From positions 3,383,501 to 3,447,500 of the forward strand of contig NZ_CP012602.1 in assembly GCF_001278805.1 (NCBI RefSeq): DNA of 64,000 nt, given 5' to 3'. This DNA comes from Bacillus sp. FJAT-18017. Lineage in GTDB: Bacteria > Bacillota > Bacilli > Bacillales > Cytobacillaceae. The translations under genes and the position numbers were made by a program. A model generated the notes under the pieces. That model was not told the DNA's origin. It ran no database searches and saw nothing but the letters and a program-made list of their open reading frames with translations. Shown here piece after piece: positions 8,462 through 17,302 of this stretch. Each line of letters opens with the position of its first letter. Position 1 is the first letter of the stretch.

Positions 8462-9673
8462 ATGTTCCGTTCAAAAATCAAAACTATCTTTTTGGCAGCC
8501 TCAGTTACCATTATGGCAGCTTCCTTGATTACATATCCGCAGGAGTCCTTCTCAGCCTCAGTCCGTGGCCTTAATATGTGGTGGGAAATCGTTTTTCCCT
8601 CTTTGCTGCCCTTTTTTATTGTTTCCGAAATGCTGATTGGCTTCGGCGTTGTCAAGTTTATCGGAGTTCTGCTCGAACCATTCATGCGGCCTCTTTTTAA
8701 GGTGCCAGGTGTGGGTGGATTTGTCTGGGCGATGGGTATGGCTTCTGGCTATCCTGCCGGTGCGAAACTGACTGCAAGACTCAGGCAGGAAGGAAGCCTG
8801 ACCAGGGTTGAAGCGGAACGCCTGGCATCCTTCACAAATTGCTCTAACCCCTTATTCATCTTTGGGGCGGTCTCAGTCGGATTTTTCCATAATGCCCATC
8901 TTGGCTTCATTCTTGCCGCTTCCCATTATCTTGGCAACTTTTGTGTTGGCTTACTCATGCGCTTTCATGGAAAGGATGAACGAATGACAAGAAGCAGCCG
9001 CCATAAGCGGCTGAAAATAAGGGAAGCTCTTGCCGCCCTACATAGAACGAGGATTAAGGACAATCGTCCAATTGGTAAATTGCTGGGTGATGCCGTGACC
9101 TCATCCATCCAAACACTGTTAATGATCGGCGGGTTCATTATCTTGTTTTCTGTTGTTAATAAAATTTTGTTCCATCTTCACATAACAGCATTTTTGGCAA
9201 AAGGAGTCGAAGTCTTTTTTTCTACGGTTGGATTTCCTGAAATGCTCAGCATCCCGTTTATTTCTGGCCTATTCGAAATCACCCTGGGCAGCCAGCTAAC
9301 AAGTCAGGTGCAGGAAGCGACTCTTCTCCAACAGGCAATGGTTACCAGCTTTATACTTGCCTTCAGTGGCTTTAGTGTTCAAGCCCAGGTAGCCAGTATC
9401 CTGGCACAAACCGACATCCGTTTTCAGCCGTTCTTTATCGCAAGGATTATGCACGGCTTTTTCGCCAGCATTTTTGCCTTTTTGCTTTGGGAACCTATAT
9501 ACACAAGGTTTGCGGATAGCGGGGCTCCTTCCGATGCCATACCAGTCCTTTTACAAAACAATGCGAATTTCTTAACATCAGCCCACTCAATTATCGGATA
9601 TGCAGGGCCGCTCCTTACAATTGGTTCCCTTCTAATCTATATTGCCATTCTATTCAGAAGGAGAAACGGTTGA
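8462..9673 (+). CDS. ylbJ: Sporulation integral membrane protein YlbJ
   Basis: 403 residues with about eight hydrophobic segments and two nucleoside-recognition (Gate) type regions, including GMASGYPAGAKLTARL and FTNCSNPLFIFGAV. In B. subtilis ylbJ is a mother-cell SigE gene needed for a normal spore cortex and for resistance. ATG starts nine bases after AAGGAGG. Transcribed alone, divergent from ylbK, and ended by a shared terminator with coaD. No clear SigE promoter could be fixed by eye in the 200-bp upstream gap. Confidence 0.93.
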   Translation: MFRSKIKTIFLAASVTIMAASLITYPQESFSASVRGLNMWWEIVFPSLLPFFIVSEMLIGFGVVKFIGVLLEPFMRPLFKVPGVGGFVWAMGMASGYPAGAKLTARLRQEGSLTRVEAERLASFTNCSNPLFIFGAVSVGFFHNAHLGFILAASHYLGNFCVGLLMRFHGKDERMTRSSRHKRLKIREALAALHRTRIKDNRPIGKLLGDAVTSSIQTLLMIGGFIILFSVVNKILFHLHITAFLAKGVEVFFSTVGFPEMLSIPFISGLFEITLGSQLTSQVQEATLLQQAMVTSFILAFSGFSVQAQVASILAQTDIRFQPFFIARIMHGFFASIFAFLLWEPIYTRFADSGAPSDAIPVLLQNNANFLTSAHSIIGYAGPLLTIGSLLIYIAILFRRRNG

Positions 9674-9702
9674 TAGTGAAATTCAGCTTATTAGGCCATA
9701 TG

Positions 9703-9730
9703 AAAAGCCAGGTGCAAGCACCTGGCTTTT
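9703..9730. terminator. Bidirectional terminator between ylbJ and coaD
   Basis: Perfect 13-bp stem AAAAGCCAGGTGC / GCACCTGGCTTTT with a 2-nt centre. It has U-runs in both directions and sits directly at the 3' ends of the convergent genes ylbJ and coaD. Confidence 0.92.
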
Positions 9731-9731
9731 A

Positions 9732-10788
<1,057 letters not shown>

Positions 10789-11139
10789 GTCTATCACCGC
10801 TCATTACTATTTACTATTTCATAATCCTACCATACTTGCAGGACCTCGCCAAATCCCAAATGAAATTTGACAGCTCCTGAAAATTTTGTGGAAAAATGTG
10901 TATAAGCATTGCATCACTGGAGATAATGACAGTAACAACATCATTGAGGATGTTGTTGCCAACCGCGGAGAAGACTTACGTTTCCCCATAAGTTCTTCCT
11001 CCGGTTTCTCCTCTCCCTTTGCCTTCTGTCCCTTTGGGATATAGAAGGACCCTGCAGGATTCCTGCGGGGTTTTTTCTTTTTTGCCGTGGACATCTATGC
11101 TAATGTTAATTTATATACTAAACCGAAGGAGAGTTTCCT
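10789..11139. other. Non-coding gap with plus-strand terminator and 9-bp hairpin
   Basis: No convincing gene is found in these 351 bases. There is a perfect 9-bp inverted repeat (AACAACATC / GATGTTGTT, 10934-10957). Further on is a plus-strand terminator-like hairpin near 11049-11075 (CCCTGCAGGATTCCTGCGGGG then TTTTTT) with no annotated plus-strand gene ahead of it. A 21-codon ORF starts at 10926 behind GGAG. A small plus-strand RNA between about 10900 and 11080 is possible. A 91-codon minus-strand reading frame starting at 11094 has no ribosome site and a low-complexity lysine-rich start; I do not call it. Confidence 0.4.
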
Positions 11140-11529
11140 GTGATTCAGCGTTTTGTAGAACTTGGCAGTGGCTATGGTGACCTATATGAATTAATCGAGC
11201 TTGCAAAAACGAACTCAGCCCGATTGCGCCATATGATGGCTCTTTATTCCGAAGTAGATGGAAAAGAGGTTGTTTCCCTCGCAATCATACTGAACCCTGC
11301 CAGTGAAGGCAAGTTTCAGCCAGTATATATATGCAGAGAGGGCATCCCTGACCCGAGAAGGATCCCAAACAAACGGTACACTTTATTTGAGGAGACAGCA
11401 GCGTCACTGAACAAAACCGTTTGTGAGTTGACAGTAAAGCCTTCCAGCATGTTTGCCGAACGCGACTTATATTTTCAGTATTTAATTGGGATATTGCACC
11501 TTAACCATTTCATCCAGCCGCTACATTAG
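11140..11529 (+). CDS. DUF7147 family protein
   Basis: 129 residues from GTG behind GAAGGAGAG. It resembles a conserved single-domain Bacillaceae protein found at this place (MIQRFVELGSGYGDLYELIELA, then YICREGIPDPRRIPNKRY), which I recall as DUF7147. Some databases carry a wrong methylthioribose kinase label for it, but no kinase motif is visible. The function is unknown. Its stop codon is followed after three bases by copy D of the 3' UTR repeat. Confidence 0.75.
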   Translation: MIQRFVELGSGYGDLYELIELAKTNSARLRHMMALYSEVDGKEVVSLAIILNPASEGKFQPVYICREGIPDPRRIPNKRYTLFEETAASLNKTVCELTVKPSSMFAERDLYFQYLIGILHLNHFIQPLH

Positions 11530-11532
11530 ACT

Positions 11533-11698
11533 AAGGAAAGCGAAAGCGCCTGGATCAGCGCCGTATGGCCTCCTCGAAAATCACTTTACGGCTATCGCGT
11601 AATTTCGTGCGATGTATTTCGGGGACGCTTTCCTTGTCTATCACTTTTTCTTCGTGCGAAGCCTATGCTGCTGAAGCCTTCCCTATGGAGCTAGACAG
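11533..11698 (+). repeat. Dispersed 3' UTR repeat, copy D (type 3)
   Basis: Head AAGGAAAGCGAAAGCGCC begins three bases after the stop codon at 11529; the tail is GGAGCTAGACAG. The interior shares GCTATCGCGTAATTTCGTGC with copy F at 33.7 kb, so these two form a third unit type. Same orientation as the gene, and located before its terminator. Confidence 0.85.
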
Positions 11699-11725
11699 TT
11701 ACAAAGTCCCACCATATAAACACAA

Positions 11726-11751
11726 AAAGTGAGGGGATGCCCCCTCACTTT
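11726..11751. terminator. Bidirectional terminator, overlaps ylbG stop codon
   Basis: Stem AAAGTGAGGGG / CCCCTCACTTT around a 4-nt loop. Serves the plus-strand DUF7147 transcript and the minus-strand ylbG, whose stop codon overlaps the stem by two bases. Confidence 0.9.
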
Positions 11752-12025
11752 AGATTCCCATTTTATAATCGTATTCTTTTGCTTTATCAGGAGCAGAATT
11801 CTCATATTCCATCTTTACAAATGGCTTGTAAGAAGGCTCGACTTTTTTAACAAATGAGTACGACTTCAATTTTTCCATCACGGTCTCTATTTCACTTTGA
11901 TTACAATATATGACGGCGTACTTCAGCTTCTTGGAAACATAGTGAACATTCCCAAATCGCCTTAGCATTTTGGCCTGCTTCAGTGTATAGAGCCAAACCA
12001 CCAATCCTTGCCTTTGCCCAAACAT
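11750..12025 (-). CDS. ylbG: YlbG, DUF2129/UPF0298 family protein
   Basis: 91 residues, the family length. Starts [25 protein letters not shown] and contains [13 protein letters not shown], both family hallmarks. The function is unknown. A small basic cytoplasmic protein always found near ylbF/ricF and rsmD in Bacillaceae. Start ATG follows AAGGGGAAA. It is transcribed separately from ricF because a plus-strand gene lies between them. Confidence 0.93.
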   Translation of the reverse strand: MFGQRQGLVVWLYTLKQAKMLRRFGNVHYVSKKLKYAVIYCNQSEIETVMEKLKSYSFVKKVEPSYKPFVKMEYENSAPDKAKEYDYKMGI

Positions 12026-12184
12026 AGATTTTCCCCTTCTTACACGATGTTTCTTATAAGTCTAGCATATTATTGCCATTTAAATCAATCCTGCCATAGC
12101 CGAGTCCTATTGACTGCTAGAACAAATAAAACTGACATAAGTTCGGTATTTGCTCTTCAATTAAGAGAAAAAGGATGATGAAGT

Positions 12185-12517
12185 ATGGAAATGGAACAAG
12201 TCTGGTCAACATTCTTAAAGGAAATCAGCCTAATCCCTAGTATTGCCTCTGTTGACCTGAAAAGAATTGCTGGCATCCCTTTCCTCTATTTGAAAATTAC
12301 CTCTCCTATTAATCCAGAAATACTTGAAAGAAGCATTCGCCGCTGTTCTTCCACAGCCATGAAAGGCAAAAAACTGAGCAGTGAGACTATATTTGTGAGA
12401 AGCGAACAAAATTTCTTTGTATTCCGTCACCGCTTCCTCGTGCCCCAAAGAAAGATGTTTTGCTGCGGTAATTTATGCGTAGATTGCGTTCGCTTCAATC
12501 CAAATGGATGGTATTAA
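12185..12517 (+). CDS. Conserved small protein with Cys-rich tail, function unknown
   Basis: 110 residues from ATG behind AAAGGATGATGAAG. The body looks like a small alpha/beta domain (SIASVDLKRIAGIPFLYLKI). The C-terminus ends in a basic and cysteine-rich stretch, RKMFCCGNLCVDCVRF, with a CCxxxCxxC arrangement that could bind zinc or an iron-sulfur cluster. I do not recognise the family. It is convergent with ricF, whose own C-terminus also carries a cysteine cluster, and shares a terminator with it. Confidence 0.7.
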   Translation: MEMEQVWSTFLKEISLIPSIASVDLKRIAGIPFLYLKITSPINPEILERSIRRCSSTAMKGKKLSSETIFVRSEQNFFVFRHRFLVPQRKMFCCGNLCVDCVRFNPNGWY

Positions 12518-12524
12518 CAACAAA

Positions 12525-12559
12525 AAAATCAGCAGAAGCCATTAGCTCTGCTGATTTTT
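12525..12559. terminator. Bidirectional terminator before ricF
   Basis: Perfect 12-bp stem AAAATCAGCAGA / TCTGCTGATTTT with a 10-nt loop and U-runs on both strands, between the convergent 12185 gene and ricF. Confidence 0.92.
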
Positions 12560-12564
12560 CATTA

Positions 12565-13011
12565 TTAAGCGGAACAGCCGCAGCTTCCGCCCGATCCACA
12601 TCCGCCGCCACAGCTCGAACCAGAATCAAAGAATGGGTTTCCGGTTGGAACCTTGACGTGTATTGAAACGGAGTGTCCAATCAGCATGCTGATTTGGTCC
12701 AGCAATGCCTGAAGGTCATTTTCTGCCCTTTTGAATTCGGCAACATGATCATCAAGATCCATCTCACGCTTCGCTTCGCGGATATTTTTCATAATGCTTT
12801 TATAATCCGGGTGGTACTTCCCAAAACGCTGAACGTCCTCGTATTGGTCCTTCAGTTTGACAAAACGTGCGATTTTCAATTGCGTTTCCTGGCTTGTACG
12901 CAATTTATATAGGCAATCCCGATAGTATTCAGCAACATCAGACTCAAGAACCATGTTGCCCACCTGATCGGCATAATCGATCAATTCTATTCTTTCGCTA
13001 GTAGCAAGCAA
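12565..13011 (-). CDS. ricF: RicF (YlbF), Y-complex / RNase Y specificity factor
   Basis: 148 residues from TTG behind GGAGGTGGGC. The helical core motif QYEDVQRFGKYHPDYK is diagnostic of YlbF. The C-terminal tail CGGGCGSGGSCGCSA holds the cysteines that, in B. subtilis, help RicA-RicF-RicT bind [4Fe-4S] clusters. This complex steers RNase Y cleavage of operon mRNAs and promotes competence, biofilm formation and sporulation. Located as in B. subtilis between ylbE and ylbG, though two other genes are interposed here. Confidence 0.95.
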   Translation of the reverse strand: MLATSERIELIDYADQVGNMVLESDVAEYYRDCLYKLRTSQETQLKIARFVKLKDQYEDVQRFGKYHPDYKSIMKNIREAKREMDLDDHVAEFKRAENDLQALLDQISMLIGHSVSIHVKVPTGNPFFDSGSSCGGGCGSGGSCGCSA

Positions 13012-13185
13012 ATTTGCCCACCTCCATTGCTTATTCTACCATGAAGGTAGGGTAAAGGTGAAATTTTCTTATTTACTTCCTGGATTTACCTTTTATAAGG
13101 CTAAACTGCTTATTTATGAAAACGTGCAGTTACATTATACTTAAACCGGACAGCATGCTCTGTATCAATTTCAATGGTGACGCTT

Positions 13186-14172
13186 ATGAATATAGCATTA
13201 TTTACACCTTATTTTAATCAGCCAAGAGGCAATTCTACAACGGCAAAACGCCTCATTTATTTTTTAAATAAGGCGGGTGTCCGTCCCTCAGTGGTCACCT
13301 ATCAGGAAAACAACAGCAGTACGCAAAAAATTAATGGGGATTTCTTTCACATTTTACATGCTACCAGATTTGTAAAATGGGCAAAAGAACAACATTTTAC
13401 TTTTAACCGCCCTTATATCGTTACAATGGGTGGTACGGATATAAATGTAGATTTACAAACCAGCATGAGCTCTGATATCTTCTTATTTTTAAATGGCGCG
13501 AACTTTATTACTGTTTTTACCGAGGATGCAAAAAACAAAGTCGGGGAGCTCTACCCTGCCTGGTTGAATAAAACATACGTAATCCCACAAGGCCTTTGGC
13601 TTCCCTGGAGTATCTCTCCAAGAAGAGATAGACTTAAACCTTCTATCCTTCTTCCAGCAGGTTTGCGGCCTGTCAAGGATGTCCTAAACGTCCTTCCGGG
13701 ACTTGATGAGATAATTCACCATTATTCTGATATGACTTTTACAGTAATTGGCGCAAATTTAGATGAGTCCATTCATCAACAGGTGCTAAGGCAGGCAGAA
13801 CAAAGAAAATGGTTTAACTATGTTGGGGCGGTCCCCCACGAATTAATGATAGAAGAATATGATAAAGCAGATATTATCATTAATTCTTCCCTGTCCGAAG
13901 GCCAGCCGCTTGCATTAATGGAAGCTATGGGATTAGGCTTGCCAGTTATAGGGCGAAAAAACAAAGCCAACCTGCAGCTAATTTTACATGAAGAGACAGG
14001 CTGGCTTTACGAAACTATTTCAGACTTCAAAGAAGCCATCCATTCAATCGTCAACAATATTCCTTTACGAGAAAAAGTAGTCCGTCAGGCAAGAGAGTCA
14101 ATGTTTGAAAAATTTTCACCTGAAAAAGAGGCGTTGGCTTACCTTTCATTGTATAAACGGATCGGATGCTAG
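13186..14172 (+). CDS. Glycosyltransferase family 4 (GT-B fold)
   Basis: 328 residues from the ATG at 13186; GGTGA lies just upstream, so it is preferred over the ATG at 13174. The N-terminus MNIALFTPYFNQPRGNS is a typical GT4 sugar-acceptor domain opening. The C-terminal nucleotide-sugar domain has SSLSEGQPLALMEAMGLGLPV, the E(x7)E retaining signature. The protein is short for the family and has no membrane segment. The acceptor is unknown. B. subtilis, as I recall, has no glycosyltransferase between ylbE and ylbF, so this is a lineage-specific insertion. Confidence 0.85.
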   Translation: MNIALFTPYFNQPRGNSTTAKRLIYFLNKAGVRPSVVTYQENNSSTQKINGDFFHILHATRFVKWAKEQHFTFNRPYIVTMGGTDINVDLQTSMSSDIFLFLNGANFITVFTEDAKNKVGELYPAWLNKTYVIPQGLWLPWSISPRRDRLKPSILLPAGLRPVKDVLNVLPGLDEIIHHYSDMTFTVIGANLDESIHQQVLRQAEQRKWFNYVGAVPHELMIEEYDKADIIINSSLSEGQPLALMEAMGLGLPVIGRKNKANLQLILHEETGWLYETISDFKEAIHSIVNNIPLREKVVRQARESMFEKFSPEKEALAYLSLYKRIGC

Positions 14173-14302
14173 CTTGACTTATATCAAAAAGAGCTAGCCT
14201 CTCCGTTACAGGAAAAAAAACGCCTGTCCCTTATGGATTATTCCAAAACTCAAGGGAAAGCAGTATAGGGAAGATGCACAGCCACTTACAGCAATGAGGG
14301 GA

Positions 14303-14318
14303 ATGGTGTATACACCAT
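14303..14318. promoter_or_regulatory. Perfect 16-bp palindrome downstream of glycosyltransferase gene
   Basis: ATGGTGTATACACCAT is fully self-complementary and lies in the gap between the convergent glycosyltransferase and ylbE genes. No U-run follows, so it does not look like a terminator; it may be a protein-binding site. No standard terminator was seen in this 166-bp gap. Confidence 0.4.
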
Positions 14319-14338
14319 GTACAGCCTCGTAAAGCGCT

Positions 14339-14581
14339 TTATCCACTAGGGCTTTTCATCGACTGGAACATATGGAACATCATGGACGCCATCTGTACCC
14401 CATTGGCGAATTTGGCTACCCGATGCGGAATTGTTTTTTCAAAATGGTGAAGGGATGCTATTTCAAACTCATCTAGTGCTCCCGGGTTTCGGGATAGCTT
14501 GCGGTACCAAACGGGCTGTTCCCTGAGAAATTGCCGTAAATCTTTTCTTGAGTTAATATACTCATTGATTTCCTGCCTCAT
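14339..14581 (-). CDS. ylbE: YlbE-like protein
   Basis: 80 residues from the ATG at 14581. Here AGGAGG lies at ideal spacing; a longer reading frame exists upstream but would overlap ylbD. Hallmark stretch FLREQPVWYRKLSRNP and IPHRVAKFANGVQMASMM. The function is unknown; it is a helical small protein of Bacillaceae. Follows ylbD after 13 bases, so they form an operon. Confidence 0.92.
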   Translation of the reverse strand: MRQEINEYINSRKDLRQFLREQPVWYRKLSRNPGALDEFEIASLHHFEKTIPHRVAKFANGVQMASMMFHMFQSMKSPSG

Positions 14582-14594
14582 CACTGGCCTCCTA

Positions 14595-14996
14595 TCAATC
14601 CTTTCGGAACGGGAACGGGTGCTGTGGGATTGGTTCAGATGGCGGAGCTTGTTGGCTAGGCTGTTGTTGAAACTGGCCAATGAGACCCTGTATGGCACCC
14701 AATGCCTGGCTCAAATTGTAAAGGTGGGATTGAATCTGTCCAGGTTCCACCTTCTTCGCCAGCTCAGCCAATTGCCCCATCCAATCCTTTTTAGAACTAT
14801 CATCTTCAACCTCTTCTTTTTTTACCCCACTGTTTTTATCCCATCGAGGATCTTCTTCACCTAGAAGGTACCATTCTTCATATAGCTGCTGCCATGTAGT
14901 ATCCCCATTACGGACGTCTCGGATCAGATGGGGATTTTCCGCCACAAACTCCTTGAATTTATTTACAGATGGATGCAGCTTCCTTCCTTGCGCCAA
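14595..14996 (-). CDS. ylbD: YlbD, putative spore coat protein
   Basis: 133 residues if started at the TTG at 14996, which is seven bases after GAGGAGGGG and matches the B. subtilis length. A farther ATG at 15041 would add 15 unrelated residues. The family core is KLHPSVNKFKEFVAENPHLI and WQQLYEEWYLLGEEDPRW. The C-terminal half is low-complexity and rich in Gln and Pro (QFQQQPSQQAPPSEP). YlbD is reported as a coat protein. Upstream gene of ylbE. Confidence 0.9.
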   Translation of the reverse strand: MAQGRKLHPSVNKFKEFVAENPHLIRDVRNGDTTWQQLYEEWYLLGEEDPRWDKNSGVKKEEVEDDSSKKDWMGQLAELAKKVEPGQIQSHLYNLSQALGAIQGLIGQFQQQPSQQAPPSEPIPQHPFPFRKD

Positions 14997-15166
14997 AGTC
15001 CATCCCCTCCTCTTAACTTGCCTATAATACCGTATGCCCATATGCGGAATTTGTGAAAGTGCCGCTAAAAAATTGTATCGGGAAGAATTATTCTCTTTCT
15101 TTTTCTAACTCTGTAAAAATAAATGCAATAATGATAGTATTTTTATTAGAAAAGGAGAGAAAAACT

Positions 15167-15667
15167 TTGGACCATGAACTAGAATTATTGCTAAAGCAAT
15201 ACCTTGAAAAATCAACTCAAGAAGACGTTGATGTCTTAAAATATGTTCTTACCGGGTTGAAGGATAAAGTAGATGGAAACACAGGTACATATATAGGCGG
15301 GCTCCTCCATTATGAAAAAGTCCCAGACGATAATGCCTGGGAAGTCACAATTCCGATAAATCCGCTAATCTATAACTCCCTGGGTATTGTACATGGGGGA
15401 ATTACGGCCACCTTACTCGATTCCGGAATGGGTACACTTGCAAACGCTCTTGTCCCTGAAGGATATGGTGCGGTAACTTCCCAGCTGAACGTACATTACC
15501 TGGCACCGGGAATTGGCGACTACCTTCGCTGCCGGGCCGAAGCCGTCCATATTGGAAGAAATACGCTTATCGTCAGTGGCGAGGTATTCCGGAGCGATGG
15601 AAAAAAAGTTGCCCATTCGACTGGAACTTTCTTTATTGTAGAAAAAAAGCCAAGCAGCGGAGAGTGA
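15167..15667 (+). CDS. PaaI-type hotdog-fold thioesterase
   Basis: 166 residues from the TTG at 15167 behind AAAGGAGAG; an upstream ATG at 15053 lacks a ribosome site. Hotdog motif GIVHGGITATLLDSGMGTLA holds the conserved HGG and the catalytic aspartate position of the YdiI/PaaI group. The protein should hydrolyse short or aromatic acyl-CoA. The next gene starts six bases after its stop, so the two are co-transcribed. It is inserted between ylbD and ylbC relative to B. subtilis. Confidence 0.88.
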   Translation: MDHELELLLKQYLEKSTQEDVDVLKYVLTGLKDKVDGNTGTYIGGLLHYEKVPDDNAWEVTIPINPLIYNSLGIVHGGITATLLDSGMGTLANALVPEGYGAVTSQLNVHYLAPGIGDYLRCRAEAVHIGRNTLIVSGEVFRSDGKKVAHSTGTFFIVEKKPSSGE

Positions 15668-15673
15668 TATCCT

Positions 15674-16027
15674 TTGGTCACTGCAATTTTAATTCCTATC
15701 ATTATCCTCTATTTTTTATGGATTTCCATAAAAGAAACAAAGGAATATGAAATTAAATGGCGTGAGGCTGGCTTCGCAAAGGAAGAAGCGATCGTATCGG
15801 GGACGATTATTTCTTTTTCTCAGGAAAAACAACGCTTTTACTATCACCGCTACCTTCTTGTCCAGGAAATGATGGTCAGAACTACAACGGGTTCGGTCAA
15901 GGTAAGAATCCAGATCCCGCTTATTAAGGACGCTGCCATAAAGGAATTTTCTATAGGTGAACAGGTCAAAATATACGGAAGCTGGCAAGATAGATGGTTC
16001 CATGCCAATCGGGTTGAGCTTGTATAA
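15674..16027 (+). CDS. Small membrane-anchored protein, function unknown
   Basis: 117 residues from TTG behind GGAGAG, six bases after the thioesterase stop. One N-terminal membrane segment (about 3-17, TAILIPIIILYFLWIS) is followed by a soluble, beta-rich domain (GTIISFSQEKQRFYYHRYLL ... KIYGSWQDRWFHANRVELV) that resembles a small OB- or SH3-like barrel by pattern only. I do not recognise the family. Translational coupling suggests a role with the thioesterase. Confidence 0.75.
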   Translation: MVTAILIPIIILYFLWISIKETKEYEIKWREAGFAKEEAIVSGTIISFSQEKQRFYYHRYLLVQEMMVRTTTGSVKVRIQIPLIKDAAIKEFSIGEQVKIYGSWQDRWFHANRVELV

Positions 16028-16055
16028 AAAAGGATGGCAGCCGCCATCCTTTTTT
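16026..16055. terminator. Bidirectional terminator
   Basis: Perfect 13-bp stem AAAAAAGGATGGC / GCCATCCTTTTTT with a 4-nt loop. It ends the thioesterase operon on the plus strand and is close enough to serve ylbC on the minus strand. Confidence 0.92.
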
Positions 16056-16105
16056 ATACAATATAAGAAAAATATCTTATCAGTTCTAAGTTTCAATGGA
16101 AACCT

Positions 16106-17170
16106 TTATTCTAGCCACTTCTGAATGAAATTTTGTGTATAATATTTCCGGTGAACTCCAACACCAAGATGTGTGAATTCTTCATTTAATAGTGCTTCCC
16201 TATGTCCTTTAGAATTCAGCCAGCCTTCAACCGCCGCGGGGGAGTCCGTGTAATTGGCGGCAATATTTTCACCTGCAGTCTGGTAAACTACCTTTGCCTG
16301 TTTTAACCGGTCGGTCAGCTTGCCATATTTTTCTGATTCGTGCGAGAATGTGTTTGTTTCATACATGTCCAGACTATGCCCATATGCAACCTGTGCTGTC
16401 CGTTCGTCCCATTGCAGCGGCTCGAGCTCAAATCGGAGCCGGAGGACATTTGTCAGATCAAATACCTGTTGTTCATTGCCTGCTTCTACTTTCTTCCACT
16501 CTTCCTCCTCTAGAGGTTTCGACTCAATCAATTGCCCCCTGTAGGCGACTTCATACGGCCTTTGCTTAATGAGTGTCTCCGCATTAAGGAAGCGAATGCT
16601 TGATAGGGTGCTAGTAAATTTATCAATATAAAGCTGTGCGTAAATATCTCCAAATTGGATAAGCGGTCTTGTGTTAACGTCTGTATCGGTAAGCTCAAGC
16701 CTATAAGAGTTACCATCAAAATCAATTATAATATCTGTCTGGATAGCGAATGCTGCAAAGATTTCTTCAAGAGGCTGACCAATTATAAAAGGACTAACAT
16801 CGGTGTCTGAACCAATTGCAAACACTGTTACTACTTTGCCATCCTCAATACCTGCTTGAAGGTAGTTATCTAGATTCCCATTGTAAATATGCCAATCATA
16901 ATCATAACTTGATTTATCAATTCTGTTTGGTTTACCAAGAACCTTCTCAACAGCCTTTGCCGATTTCCCTATTAATGTAGATAACCCGGTTTTAGGCCGA
17001 GGCGGTATTTCGTAGCCAGTCCGCTTTTCAAGCTTCGATTGGTCCGCCGGCTCTGGCACCGGCTCTTCCCTTATAAGGGTGTCCTTTTCTGGGGCCTCAT
17101 TATGGCTGACATAAAAACCGACTGCCAAAAAGATCGCTGCAAAAAATAAAATACGAATTAAGGACTTCAG
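16106..17170 (-). CDS. ylbC: YlbC, membrane-anchored CAP/SCP-domain protein
   Basis: The first conventional start is a TTG at 17128, but it lies inside a hydrophobic anchor and lacks a ribosome site. Extending in frame to CTG at 17170 restores MKSLIRILFFAAIF-type sequence directly behind a strong GGGGGGAGGGG stretch, giving 354 residues (B. subtilis YlbC is about 346). After the anchor come a CAP-associated N-terminal domain (about 60-200) and a C-terminal CAP (PR-1/SCP) domain, with LNSKGHREALL and FTHLGVGV motifs. The role is unknown; probably extracytoplasmic. CTG or ATT initiation is an inference. Confidence 0.85.
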   Translation of the reverse strand: MKSLIRILFFAAIFLAVGFYVSHNEAPEKDTLIREEPVPEPADQSKLEKRTGYEIPPRPKTGLSTLIGKSAKAVEKVLGKPNRIDKSSYDYDWHIYNGNLDNYLQAGIEDGKVVTVFAIGSDTDVSPFIIGQPLEEIFAAFAIQTDIIIDFDGNSYRLELTDTDVNTRPLIQFGDIYAQLYIDKFTSTLSSIRFLNAETLIKQRPYEVAYRGQLIESKPLEEEEWKKVEAGNEQQVFDLTNVLRLRFELEPLQWDERTAQVAYGHSLDMYETNTFSHESEKYGKLTDRLKQAKVVYQTAGENIAANYTDSPAAVEGWLNSKGHREALLNEEFTHLGVGVHRKYYTQNFIQKWLE

Positions 17171-17274
17171 ACCCCTCCCCCCTCTCTTTCATTCTTTATA
17201 CTATATGTTTTTCTTATTTAATTATATCACCATAAATATTTCAAAAAATAGAGCCCCAGCGAATTATAGAAAAA

Positions 17275-17302
17275 AATAAAAAGGCGCCGTCAGGACGCCT
17301 TT
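17275..17302 (-). terminator. ylbB terminator
   Basis: Stem AAAGGCG / CGCCTTT with a 9-nt loop, followed by TTTTTA on the minus strand; touches the ylbB stop codon. Confidence 0.85.

Noticed and set aside
10819..11094. 91-codon minus-strand ORF beginning MSTAKKKKPRRNPAG
   Set aside because: No ribosome binding site, C-terminal half looks random, and it runs across a terminator-like hairpin and a palindrome.
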